Assembly (NCBI GenBank): GCA_902475855.1
Contig: CABSBF010000004.1
Coordinates: 1 to 64,000, forward strand
Reading direction: 5' to 3'
DNA: 64,000 bases
DNA from: an uncultured Eubacteriales bacterium
Lineage (GTDB): Bacteria > Bacillota > Clostridia > Oscillospirales > Oscillospiraceae
Shown here: one piece after another, positions 27,074-34,932 of the stretch
How positions within the stretch are numbered: the stretch's first letter is position 1
Layout of the letters: each line of letters starts with the position of its first letter
Program-made: the position numbers and the translations under genes
The notes under the pieces: generated by a model
Seen by the model: only the letters and a program-made list of their open reading frames with translations
Told to the model about the DNA's origin: nothing
Database searches by the model: none

Positions 27074-30000
27074 TTATTCCTCCGTGATAATACCGAGCGT
27101 CTGCTCCATTTCGTTCAGGTTCAGGTGCAGAATCTTGGAAATGCCCTGCTCCTGCATAGTCACGCCGTACAGAACATCCGCTTCCTCCATCGTGCCGCGG
27201 CGGTGGGTGATGACGATGAACTGCGTGTTGCCGCTGAAGGCGCGCATATAGCTTGCAAAACGCTCCACATTCCGGTCATCCAGCGCAGCATCTATCTCGT
27301 CAAGCATACAGAACGGCGTTGGGCGCACCTTCAAAATTGCAAAGTAAAGTGCAATCGCAACAAAGGCCTTTTCGCCGCCTGAAAGCAGCGTGATGGTCTT
27401 GAGCTGCTTTCCGGGCGGCTGCACGCGGATCTCAATGCCGCAGGAAAGTGGATCCGACGGATCCTCCAACTCCAGAGATGCCTTGCCGCCACCGAACATT
27501 TCTGTAAAGGTTTGGCCGAAATAGGTGTTGATCTTTGCGAATTCCGACGTAAAGATTTCCGTCATCTGTTTCGTGATATCCTGAATGATGCCCTCCAGAT
27601 CACGCTTGGAGGTCAGCACGTCGTCACGCTGCCCTGCCAGGTATTCATAGCGCTCGTTCACACGGGCATACTCCTCGATCGCGCCGAGATTCGGCGTGCC
27701 CAGCGCGGAAATTTTCCGTTTCAGTTCGGCTACGCGCTTGGCCGCTGCCGCTGCGTTTTCGATCTCCGCCGCAGCCTGCGGCGCGGTGCTGCGCGTCAGC
27801 TCGTAGTTCTCCCAGAGTTTGTCGATGATCTGCTTTTCCTCCATCTCTGCGGAGGTCTTTTTTGCTTCCAGGCGCGCGCTCTCGCGTTCCATGTTCAGGA
27901 TGTCACGGTTTTTGTTCTGCGCATCCTTTTCGGCGGCAGTCTTTCTGGCTTCCACCTGTCTGCGTTCTTCCAGTGCAGTTTTCAGTTCTCCGCGCTTTAC
28001 CTCCGTCGCGGCCGTCTGCTCCGACAGCGCATCTTCACGCGAGCGGATGTTCTGCTCCACCTCTGCAAGCTCGCCGGAATAGGTTTCAATCAGTGCCAGC
28101 TTCTGTGCGCGGTCGCCGCGCATTGCCTGCTCCAGTCCCTGAAGGCGATGAACAGAATCCTGCGCAGTCGTCTTTTCCGCATCCAGTGATGCGAGCTGCA
28201 TCCGGATGGAGGTCAGCCGCTCAGAAAGGCGGCTGCTCTGTTCCGCCGCGACGCTCTGACCGTCCGAGAGAACCTCCAGTTCTTTGGCCGCAGCTTCGAT
28301 TTTCAGCGTCAAGTCACCGATCAAGGCATCCAGTTTCGTCCTCCTCTCCTGATCCGCATGATTCCTGACTGCAAGGGAATCCAACTCACCCTGCGTAGAT
28401 GAGATGGTATCACTGATGGCACCATACAGCGCAGCATACTGCTTTTCCTCGCCCTGCAAGCGCAGAACCTCGTCCTCTGCTGTGCGCAGGCGTCCTTCCT
28501 CTGCGGATAGCTCGAACTCCACCTGCTGCACCTGACGCGTTGCCTCGGCCAGCTCATTTTTCAGCCCGGCAAGCTTTTGTGAAAGGGAATCGCGCTGGCG
28601 CTTCAGCCGTTCGATCTCGTTGGCACGGGACAAAATGCCCGCATTCCTGGAAACCGAGCCACCCGTCATGGAGCCGCCTGCGTTGATGACCTGCCCATCC
28701 AGCGTGACAATGCGGAAGCGATGTCCGAAACGGTTGGCCATCGCGATTGCCGCGTCCATATCGTCCGCGATGACGGTTTTCCCCAGCAGATTGCTGATAA
28801 TACCGGCGTACTTTTCCTCGCACTGCACCAGCTCCGAAGCAATACCTGCAAAGCCGCGCGACTGCTCTACGCCGTGCTCTCCGAGCGGTCGCGGGCGAAT
28901 CACGCTGATGGGAAGGAAGGTAGCCCGGCCGCCGTCAGATCGTTTGAGGTAGCTGATCGCCGCCTTCGCCGCAGGCTCATCGGCCACGATGAGCTGCTGC
29001 ATTGCGCTGCCGAGCGCGATCTCAATGGCGACCGCGTACTCGTCCGCAACTCGGATAAGTTTGGAAACCGGCCCCTCAATACCGCGCAGCGCGCCGCGCT
29101 TTCCCTCCTGCATCACCACGCGGACAGCCTTGGAAAAGCCCTCGTACTCGCGCTCCATCTCCTCAAAGACCTTCAGCTTTGCAGAAACGGTATCCAGCGA
29201 CACGGCGGCATCTCCCGACTGCTTCTGGAGCTGATCGCGGCGCTCGGCACGCGTTCTGGCCCGCAGGCGGTAGCCTTCGATGGTATTTTTAGCGGCAGTT
29301 GCGTCATCCTGTGCGTCGGAAAGAGCGCGTCTGCACGCATCAAGCTGCTTCTTTGTCTGACCGCAGCGCTCTTCAGCCGCTGCGGCATCTGCCTGTGCCT
29401 GCGCACGGCGTTCCTCATTCAGACGCATGGCATCCAGCAGTGCCGAAAGGTCAGCCTGTCGGCCGGAAAGCTCCGCCCGCTGCTGCTCCTGCTCTCCGCG
29501 CAGGGCCAGATAACGTCTGGTAATGCCATCTGCGGAATCGGCAAGGCGCCTGCCCTCCGCTTCGGCCTCGCGCAGCTCCTGCTCGGAAGCGCCGCGCTGC
29601 TGTGCAATCTCCCCCATGCGTTTTTCCAAGGAGGAAATCTGCTCTGTTATGCCGCCGCTGCGGCTGTCCTGTTCGGAAAGTTCCTGCTGTACACGCTGAA
29701 TATTGGCGCGGCTGTTTTCCGCATGGGTTTGCAAGACGGCAATACCGCTGCGGATTTCCTGCGTCTGTGCCTCCATCTGCGCAATTGCTTCACGAAGCTG
29801 ATCGGTCTGCAAATCACGGTTGTGCAAATCGAAAGTCAGCGTTTCGGAGGTCACATAGAGGTGATCAAGCGCTTCATGCTCGCGCTGTAAAATGAAAACG
29901 GCGGAATTATAATCCTCTTCCGCTTTGCGCGCGGTGGCGCTGAGCCGATCCAGATTCTGCAAAAACAGCGCGACCTCCACGCCCTTGAGCTCGTCGCGCA

Positions 30001-30658
30001 GGGTCAAATACTTCTGTGCTTTTTCCGACTGCTCCTTCAGAGGGCCGACCTGCAATTCCAGTTCCGAAATCTTATCGCCGATGCGCAGAAGATTGTCCTG
30101 CGTTGTGGCCAGGCGGCGCTCGGTTTCCTCTTTGCGGTGGCGGTATTTGGAAATTCCGGCTGCTTCCTCGAAAATCTCGCGGCGATCCGTACTTTTCAGT
30201 GACAGGATCTCATCAATTCGTCCCTGAGAAATGTTGGAATATCCCTCGCGGCCAAGGCCGGTGTCCATGAATAGCTCGTTGATATCGCGCAGGCGGACGC
30301 TCTGCCGATTGATATAGTATTCGCTTTCGCCGGAGCGGTAATACCGGCGTGTGATCATAACCTCATCCGCATCGTATTTGAGCGCCCGGTCGGAATTATC
30401 AAGCAGCAGCGTTGCCTCCGCAAAGCCCACCTGACCGCGCTTCTGTGTGCCGCCGAAAATGACGTCCTCCATTTTCTGTCCGCGCAGCGAGCGGGAATTC
30501 TGCTCGCCCATGACCCAGCGAATGGCGTCTGAAATATTTGATTTTCCGCTTCCGTTCGGCCCGACGATCGCCGTGATGTCGTGGCCAAAGGCGACCGTCG
30601 TTTTATCCGGGAAGGATTTAAAGCCCTGAATATCAAGCTGCTTCAGATACATCTGCAC
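27074..30658 (-). CDS. smc: Chromosome segregation protein SMC
   Basis: 1194 residues, full length. N-terminal head with Walker A GPNGSGKSNISDAIRWVMGE (about 33-52), a long coiled coil, a hinge near 510-670 (GIEGPVSKLIRVADEYAVAI through ITLD-type segments and AGGSMTGGS), a return coil, and the C-terminal head with LLSGGEKAFVAIAL and the Walker B-like MLDEIDAALDD. Condenses and segregates the chromosome with ScpA/ScpB, which are not in this window. First gene of the run to leuS. I see no convincing promoter in the 125-base gap upstream, part of which is the terminator of the preceding gene. Confidence 0.97.
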   Translation of the reverse strand: MQMYLKQLDIQGFKSFPDKTTVAFGHDITAIVGPNGSGKSNISDAIRWVMGEQNSRSLRGQKMEDVIFGGTQKRGQVGFAEATLLLDNSDRALKYDADEVMITRRYYRSGESEYYINRQSVRLRDINELFMDTGLGREGYSNISQGRIDEILSLKSTDRREIFEEAAGISKYRHRKEETERRLATTQDNLLRIGDKISELELQVGPLKEQSEKAQKYLTLRDELKGVEVALFLQNLDRLSATARKAEEDYNSAVFILQREHEALDHLYVTSETLTFDLHNRDLQTDQLREAIAQMEAQTQEIRSGIAVLQTHAENSRANIQRVQQELSEQDSRSGGITEQISSLEKRMGEIAQQRGASEQELREAEAEGRRLADSADGITRRYLALRGEQEQQRAELSGRQADLSALLDAMRLNEERRAQAQADAAAAEERCGQTKKQLDACRRALSDAQDDATAAKNTIEGYRLRARTRAERRDQLQKQSGDAAVSLDTVSAKLKVFEEMEREYEGFSKAVRVVMQEGKRGALRGIEGPVSKLIRVADEYAVAIEIALGSAMQQLIVADEPAAKAAISYLKRSDGGRATFLPISVIRPRPLGEHGVEQSRGFAGIASELVQCEEKYAGIISNLLGKTVIADDMDAAIAMANRFGHRFRIVTLDGQVINAGGSMTGGSVSRNAGILSRANEIERLKRQRDSLSQKLAGLKNELAEATRQVQQVEFELSAEEGRLRTAEDEVLRLQGEEKQYAALYGAISDTISSTQGELDSLAVRNHADQERRTKLDALIGDLTLKIEAAAKELEVLSDGQSVAAEQSSRLSERLTSIRMQLASLDAEKTTAQDSVHRLQGLEQAMRGDRAQKLALIETYSGELAEVEQNIRSREDALSEQTAATEVKRGELKTALEERRQVEARKTAAEKDAQNKNRDILNMERESARLEAKKTSAEMEEKQIIDKLWENYELTRSTAPQAAAEIENAAAAAKRVAELKRKISALGTPNLGAIEEYARVNERYEYLAGQRDDVLTSKRDLEGIIQDITKQMTEIFTSEFAKINTYFGQTFTEMFGGGKASLELEDPSDPLSCGIEIRVQPPGKQLKTITLLSGGEKAFVAIALYFAILKVRPTPFCMLDEIDAALDDRNVERFASYMRAFSGNTQFIVITHRRGTMEEADVLYGVTMQEQGISKILHLNLNEMEQTLGIITEE

Positions 30659-30731
30659 AATACCCCTATTGTATTATCGGTTTATCCTACCACAAAACGC
30701 GTCAAAATGCAAGTCTGCGCATTCTGTCTTT

Positions 30732-30772
30732 GACGAAAAATAGAAAAGCGCCGCCTGTACAGCAGGCGACGC
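30732..30772 (-). terminator. Terminator after the small lipoprotein gene
   Basis: GCGTCGCCTG-CTGTA-CAGGCGGCGC on the minus strand, one mismatch, followed by TTTTCTATTTTT. It separates the lipoprotein gene from smc. Confidence 0.75.
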
Positions 30773-30783
30773 TATGTGACAAA

Positions 30784-31275
30784 TCAGTTTTCGGCATTCA
30801 GCAGTCCTTCCGGCGGTTTCATGTCGGGACAGAGCACGCGGTATATCACATCATACAGTCCGATCGCCCCACCCCGGAATTCCTCCTGCGCGTAGTATTC
30901 TGCGATCAGATCCGGTCCGCACTCGCGGAAGCTTTTCATAGCGGACGGCCGGCTGAGCAGGGCGCACAGCGGCTCGCATTTTTCACTCAGGCGAACCAGG
31001 CCGGCAACGGAATAATCAGACGAATCACTGCTGAACTCCCAGTTGTCAAAGATTCCGCTCTCGACCGCTTTTCTCAGCAGCTCAGCATCCGTGTCCTGCT
31101 GATATTTCGCCTCCAGCTTCAGAAATGCCGAGCTGTCCTCTGTCGGATCATCCGTCCGGCTGTCCGCAGGCATCTGCCCGGCATTCTCAGAGGGCCGAGC
31201 CTCCACTCCGCACCCGGTGCAGCAGAGGAGCAGGCAGAGGCAGAAAATGGCAATGAGCAAGTTTTGCTTTTTCAT
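30784..31275 (-). CDS. Small lipoprotein of unknown function
   Basis: 163 residues. A signal peptide with lipobox (LLCCTGC, Cys at about 22) marks an exported lipoprotein. A short Pro/Asp/Glu linker leads to a mostly helical soluble domain (LEAKYQQDTDAELLRKAVES, LVRLSEKCEPLCALLSRPS). The sequence DAELLRKAVES resembles motifs in many secreted Firmicutes proteins, but I recognise no named family. It follows the exported protein at 31335-31916 by 59 bases and may be cotranscribed with it; a terminator follows. GGAAGG lies seven bases before the ATG. Confidence 0.75.
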   Translation of the reverse strand: MKKQNLLIAIFCLCLLLCCTGCGVEARPSENAGQMPADSRTDDPTEDSSAFLKLEAKYQQDTDAELLRKAVESGIFDNWEFSSDSSDYSVAGLVRLSEKCEPLCALLSRPSAMKSFRECGPDLIAEYYAQEEFRGGAIGLYDVIYRVLCPDMKPPEGLLNAEN

Positions 31276-31334
31276 AGGGCATCCTTCCTTACCGCAATTT
31301 TATGATCTCCGCCAAGCTGTGATTGAACCCGCCG

Positions 31335-31916
31335 TTAAGAAATGGCAGCGCCGCGCAGGCTTTCCCGCGTGACGGTATATGCTCCTGTATTCTCATCATA
31401 CCTGACGTCAATCACAAAATCATCACATAGATAGTTTACAAGCTCCTGCATTTGATACATGACAAACGTGCTGTGCGTGTCCTCCTTGTCCGCACTGGCC
31501 TTGCCTGCGGCCGATTCCACTGCACGGAAACCGGATACGGCAAGCGCATTCCTGCCGCTCTCCCTCTTCAGCAGCTCATCCAGCGCGCTGAAGTAGCCGC
31601 GGCAGACGGAAACACCGTCTTCAATAGTACCGTAAAGGCCAAGATCAACAAGATAGGGATACTCCACTATTGCCTGCACCAGCGCCTCATCCGTCATCCT
31701 GGACAGGATTTCCTCCGGGATGCGAAGCATCTCGACCTTCTCAAGCACCGTGTAGCTGAACCATTCCGGCGAATCAAGCGTGATCGGATAGGTGTAGGAT
31801 TCAATTGGGGGCGCTACAATTTCACTCTCCGCATCCACTGCCGAAGAATTCAGGGGGAGCACAAGCAAAACGAACGCCAGAACCGCAAACATACAAATCA
31901 GCCTTTTGATTTTCAT
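31335..31916 (-). CDS. Exported protein of unknown function
   Basis: 193 residues. A clear signal peptide (IKRLICMFAVLAFVLLVLPL, cleavage near NSSA-VDA) leads to a soluble domain whose start (KVEMLRIPEEILSRMTDEAL, VEYPYLVDL) resembles a segment I recall from many secreted gut-Firmicutes proteins. No catalytic motif is seen. The ATG at 31916 has a very strong site (AAGGAGG), preferred to an in-frame upstream ATG at 31949. Read from a near-consensus promoter at 32019-32047 with a leader of about 95 bases. Confidence 0.8.
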   Translation of the reverse strand: MKIKRLICMFAVLAFVLLVLPLNSSAVDAESEIVAPPIESYTYPITLDSPEWFSYTVLEKVEMLRIPEEILSRMTDEALVQAIVEYPYLVDLGLYGTIEDGVSVCRGYFSALDELLKRESGRNALAVSGFRAVESAAGKASADKEDTHSTFVMYQMQELVNYLCDDFVIDVRYDENTGAYTVTRESLRGAAIS

Positions 31917-32018
31917 AGCTTTCCTCCTTTTTTCGAACTTATCTTTCACTTCTACTACACATTCTTAAGATAAAACTACATGTTACCAAAAACTATGTAA
32001 GTGGCCTCTTACAGTTTC

Positions 32019-32059
32019 AGTATATATCATCAGTTTAATCCTGTCAATGTTATAACAGG
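32019..32059 (-). promoter_or_regulatory. Sigma-A promoter with overlapping palindrome
   Basis: On the minus strand TTGACA (32047-32042), 17 bases, TATACT (32024-32019): near-consensus. An inverted repeat CCTGT-N10-ACAGG (32040-32059) covers the -35 box and could be an operator, or the 3' hairpin of the gene upstream. A second repeat GTAAG-TGGCCT-CTTAC lies in the leader at 31997-32012. Confidence 0.7.
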
Positions 32060-32073
32060 ACTTATTTGTTTTA

Positions 32074-32691
32074 TCACAGATTTTTTTCGCGCAGAACATA
32101 GTCAAACCGGTCGATTCTCTCAACTCCAAGCGCGGCAAGCCGTTCCGCGGTCACCTTCTGATGTTCCGCTGTGTTAAACTGCGGGATCCACGGTACCCGA
32201 ACCTGAACGTGCTGCGGCTCCACCTGAGAAAGCAAATAGCGCAGATTCTCCCATGCCTGAGCGCCGCTTTTTCCGGTATAGGCGCGGTAGATTTCGTCGT
32301 CCGCCTCCTTGATATCCACAATAAACTCGTCCACTGCATGTATGCACTGTACAAGCAATTCGGGCGCAACATTCAGGCTGGTCTCCACATTGATCTTCCA
32401 CTCCGGGCATAACTCCCGGAATTCCGCAAGAAACGCCGCATGCAGCAGGGATTCTCCTCCGCCGAAGGTCACGCCGCCGCCCGTTGCACGGAAATAAAGG
32501 TCATCACGCCGCACTCGCTCATAGAGCTCCTGCGGCGTGAGCAGTTCCGGCTTTTTCTCCGCAAGCACCTGCTTGTTGATGCACCACCGGCAGGACAGCG
32601 GGCAGCCTGCGCCGGCGATCAGAGACGTAATACCCACCCCATCCGTCTGCATTCGCAGCCGGGAAATAGCAATCAGCGGAAAGCGCGTCAC
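32074..32691 (-). CDS. Radical SAM enzyme, activase-like, paired with a Cys-rich protein
   Basis: 205 residues. The SAM/[4Fe-4S] motif is CPLSCRWC (Cys 30, 34, 37), in the C-x3-C-x2-C spacing of radical SAM enzymes. GGGVTFGGGES (71-81) is the SAM-binding glycine motif as in glycyl-radical-enzyme activases, and VDEFIVDIKEADDEIYRAYTG (about 114-134) is also activase-like. It lacks the extra ferredoxin-like Cys cluster of many activases, and no glycyl radical enzyme is nearby. The start is GTG at 32691, overlapping the stop of the upstream Cys-rich gene by four bases (GTGA), so the two are coupled. A role in modifying or activating that partner is inferred from coupling only. Confidence 0.8.
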   Translation of the reverse strand: MTRFPLIAISRLRMQTDGVGITSLIAGAGCPLSCRWCINKQVLAEKKPELLTPQELYERVRRDDLYFRATGGGVTFGGGESLLHAAFLAEFRELCPEWKINVETSLNVAPELLVQCIHAVDEFIVDIKEADDEIYRAYTGKSGAQAWENLRYLLSQVEPQHVQVRVPWIPQFNTAEHQKVTAERLAALGVERIDRFDYVLREKNL

Positions 32692-33146
32692 GGCGCAAAA
32701 TCTCTCGAATCTTCGACCGGAACCTCCCCGATCACGAATATCTCTCCATCGTCCGAGGGTTCTTCCGCCGCAATATTTCCCTCCAGCTCGTCGGTTTCGT
32801 CCTCCGGCAGAAGGACGTCTCCACTGGCGGGATCTGTTTTCTCTGTGCAGGCAGATTCAGAATTTGGCACAATACCAACCGCGTGTTCAAAAGGCTTCGG
32901 ATCAACGCATCCGCTGATGTTCAGGGCAATTCCAGCGGCAACAGCCGTGACAGTCACGGTTTTTCCCAGGCGGCGGCGCTTCTCCAGCTTTCGTTCCAGG
33001 TCGCGCAGTTCCTCTTCGCAGTAGGGGCAGGTCCCGCTGCAATCTCCCTTGTGGGTGCACTCCCTCGTAACATAGGGAATGTCGTTTTCATCGGCGATTT
33101 TCTGACGAATTTCTTTCAGAATCTTGCATTTTTTCTTTCCGAACAT
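32688..33146 (-). CDS. Cys-rich single-pass membrane protein, partner of the radical SAM enzyme
   Basis: 152 residues. A basic N-terminus (MFGKKKCKILKEIRQKIADE) leads to the cluster CTHKGDCSGTCPYC (Cys 30, 36, 40, 43), then charged helix LRDLERKLEKRRRL, one hydrophobic stretch at about 63-79 ending in a lipobox-like LNISGC (Cys 80), and an acidic C-terminal tail (about 81-152). From memory, proteins with the block CKILKEIR and GDC-GTCP-CE occur in many gut Firmicutes and Bacteroidetes as unnamed proteins, often by a short radical SAM gene. The four clustered Cys could bind metal or be modified. A good AGGAGGG precedes the ATG. Function unknown. Confidence 0.75.
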   Translation of the reverse strand: MFGKKKCKILKEIRQKIADENDIPYVTRECTHKGDCSGTCPYCEEELRDLERKLEKRRRLGKTVTVTAVAAGIALNISGCVDPKPFEHAVGIVPNSESACTEKTDPASGDVLLPEDETDELEGNIAAEEPSDDGEIFVIGEVPVEDSRDFAP

Positions 33147-33191
33147 TGGGCATCCCTCCTGTATAATTTGACGCTGTTTCTTGCAGTATGT

Positions 33192-33227
33192 TCCAAAAAA
33201 CGGCTTCTCAGTATTGGGAAGCCGCTT
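33192..33227 (-). terminator. Terminator after rnc
   Basis: On the minus strand CGGCTTCC-N7-GAGAAGCCG followed by TTTTTTGG, four bases past the RNase III stop. It sets off the Cys-rich/radical SAM pair from the plsX-rnc run. Confidence 0.75.
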
Positions 33228-33230
33228 TTG

Positions 33231-33917
33231 TTACATTCTTTCTTTAGGAAAAAGCCGTGCAATGGCCTGCTGTGCCGCTGCCTGTTCCGCGCGTTTCTTG
33301 CTTGTTCCCGTCCCGCTGCCCACGGACGTGCCGTTCAGAGATACCTGAACGGTAAATTCCTTGCAGTGGTCCGGCCCGGTTTCCGCCAGCAGTTCATAGG
33401 AGAGGTGCTGCTCCTTTTTCCGCTGCACCAGCTCCTGCAGTTCCGTCTTGAAGTCATGCGTTTTCTCCGCCTCGGAAAGCAGCGTCAGCACATGCTGCCG
33501 CACGATGCGTTTTGCCGCCTCAAAACCGCCGTCCAGATAGGCCGCGGCGATCAGTGCCTCAACCACATCCGACGTAATGCTCGCTCTCTGGCGGCCGCCC
33601 GTCTGCTCTTCCCCGTTTCCCAGCAGCAGAAAATCGCCCAGCGACAGCTTTTCTGCAACCAATGCGAGGTTCTTTTCGCAGACCAACTCCGCGCGGATAC
33701 GCGAAAGCTCACCTTCAAGCTTATTGGGAAACTTATGATAGAGATACTCCGCTGTCACAAAACCCAGAATGGAATCTCCGAGAAATTCCAGGCGCTCATA
33801 GCTCTGGAACGCATCCTTGTAGACCTCATTGGCATAAGAAGTATGCGACAGCGCCATGCGCAGAAGCTCACGGTCGTGATACTCGTATCCGAGCGCGCGT
33901 TCCAGTTCAGTCTGCAT
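33231..33917 (-). CDS. rnc: Ribonuclease III
   Basis: 228 residues. Cuts double-stranded RNA in rRNA and mRNA processing. The catalytic signature ERLEFLGDSILGF is at about 41-53, the second acidic site DVVEALIAAAYLDGG near 117-131, and a double-stranded RNA-binding domain fills about 155-225 (TELQELVQRKKEQHLSYEL, GTSKKRAEQAAAQQAI). It overlaps plsX by 11 bases. In many relatives acpP lies between plsX and rnc; here it does not. The usual next gene, smc, is about 2.6 kb further on. Confidence 0.96.
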   Translation of the reverse strand: MQTELERALGYEYHDRELLRMALSHTSYANEVYKDAFQSYERLEFLGDSILGFVTAEYLYHKFPNKLEGELSRIRAELVCEKNLALVAEKLSLGDFLLLGNGEEQTGGRQRASITSDVVEALIAAAYLDGGFEAAKRIVRQHVLTLLSEAEKTHDFKTELQELVQRKKEQHLSYELLAETGPDHCKEFTVQVSLNGTSVGSGTGTSKKRAEQAAAQQAIARLFPKERM

Positions 33918-34932
33918 TCTGCGCCTCCCGCGGCAGAGTCATGCGGGAAACATTCGCACGAATTTCCTCGCAGAAGCCGCTTTCCACCGCCGTAATTGCC
34001 TGCTTCACCGCACCCACGATGGCAAGTGCATCAGAAGATCCATGCGCCTTGATGACCGGCTTGTTGAGGCCGACCAGCATAGAGCCGCCGATCTCGCGGT
34101 AATCCATCGTCTTGCGGATCACATTCACGCCCTTCCTGCAGCAGAGATAGCCGATTTTGGACAGGAAATTCCGCTTGAACATATCCTTCATCATATGTGA
34201 CATATAAATTGCCGTACCTTCGATACTCTTGAGCAGCACGTTGCCGGAAAAACCGTCAGCGACGATCACATCCGCGCCGGTCAGGACGTCGCGGCCCTCG
34301 ATATTGCCGATAAAGTGGATCAGACCGTTTTCGTCCGCCTTTTTCAAGAGCGCGTGGGCATTTTTATGCAGCTCATCACCCTTTTCTTCTTCTGCGCCGT
34401 TATTCAGCAGCGCTACGCGAGGTTTCGCAATTCCCAGTGCCTTTTTCGCATAGACAGAACCCATGCAGCCGAACTGCATCAGAAATTCCGGGGTACACTC
34501 CGCATTCGCACCCGCGTCAATCAGCACGGTGCGCGTCGGGAAAAGCGGCGCAAACGCCGCGCGCCGGATGCCGCGGATGCGCTTGACCAGAAGCGTGGCC
34601 GCCGTCAGGAGCGCGCCCGTGTTGCCCGCAGAAATCATCGCGTCACCCGCACCGTCTGCCAGCATTTTCAGGCCGACAACCATGGAGGAATTGCGATGCT
34701 GCTGCACGACCTGCGTGGGGTCAGCATGCATATCAACCATATCCTCGGCATTGGCGATCTCGACGCCCTGCGGAAGATTGTCCAGGCCGTTGGCCTTCAT
34801 GCCGCGCAGAATGTCCTCTCCGCGGCCAACCAGCACGATCTCCGTTCCGTATTCCTTTGCCGCGCGCAGCGCGCCGAGAACGATCTCGTCCGGCGCGTTG
34901 TCGCCGCCCATTGCGTCAATGATAATCCTCAT
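33907..34932 (-). CDS. plsX: Phosphate acyltransferase PlsX
   Basis: 341 residues. Makes acyl-phosphate from acyl-ACP for phosphatidic acid synthesis. Typical start MRIIIDAMGGDNAPDEIV, then NAEDMVDMHADPTQVVQQHR, ISAGNTGALLTAATL, LIDAGANAECTPEFLMQF, NNGAEEEKGDELHKNAH and VADGFSGNVLLKS. Its ATG overlaps the trmFO stop by four bases (ATGA). Peripheral membrane enzyme; its normal partner PlsY is not in the window. Confidence 0.96.
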   Translation of the reverse strand: MRIIIDAMGGDNAPDEIVLGALRAAKEYGTEIVLVGRGEDILRGMKANGLDNLPQGVEIANAEDMVDMHADPTQVVQQHRNSSMVVGLKMLADGAGDAMISAGNTGALLTAATLLVKRIRGIRRAAFAPLFPTRTVLIDAGANAECTPEFLMQFGCMGSVYAKKALGIAKPRVALLNNGAEEEKGDELHKNAHALLKKADENGLIHFIGNIEGRDVLTGADVIVADGFSGNVLLKSIEGTAIYMSHMMKDMFKRNFLSKIGYLCCRKGVNVIRKTMDYREIGGSMLVGLNKPVIKAHGSSDALAIVGAVKQAITAVESGFCEEIRANVSRMTLPREAQNAD

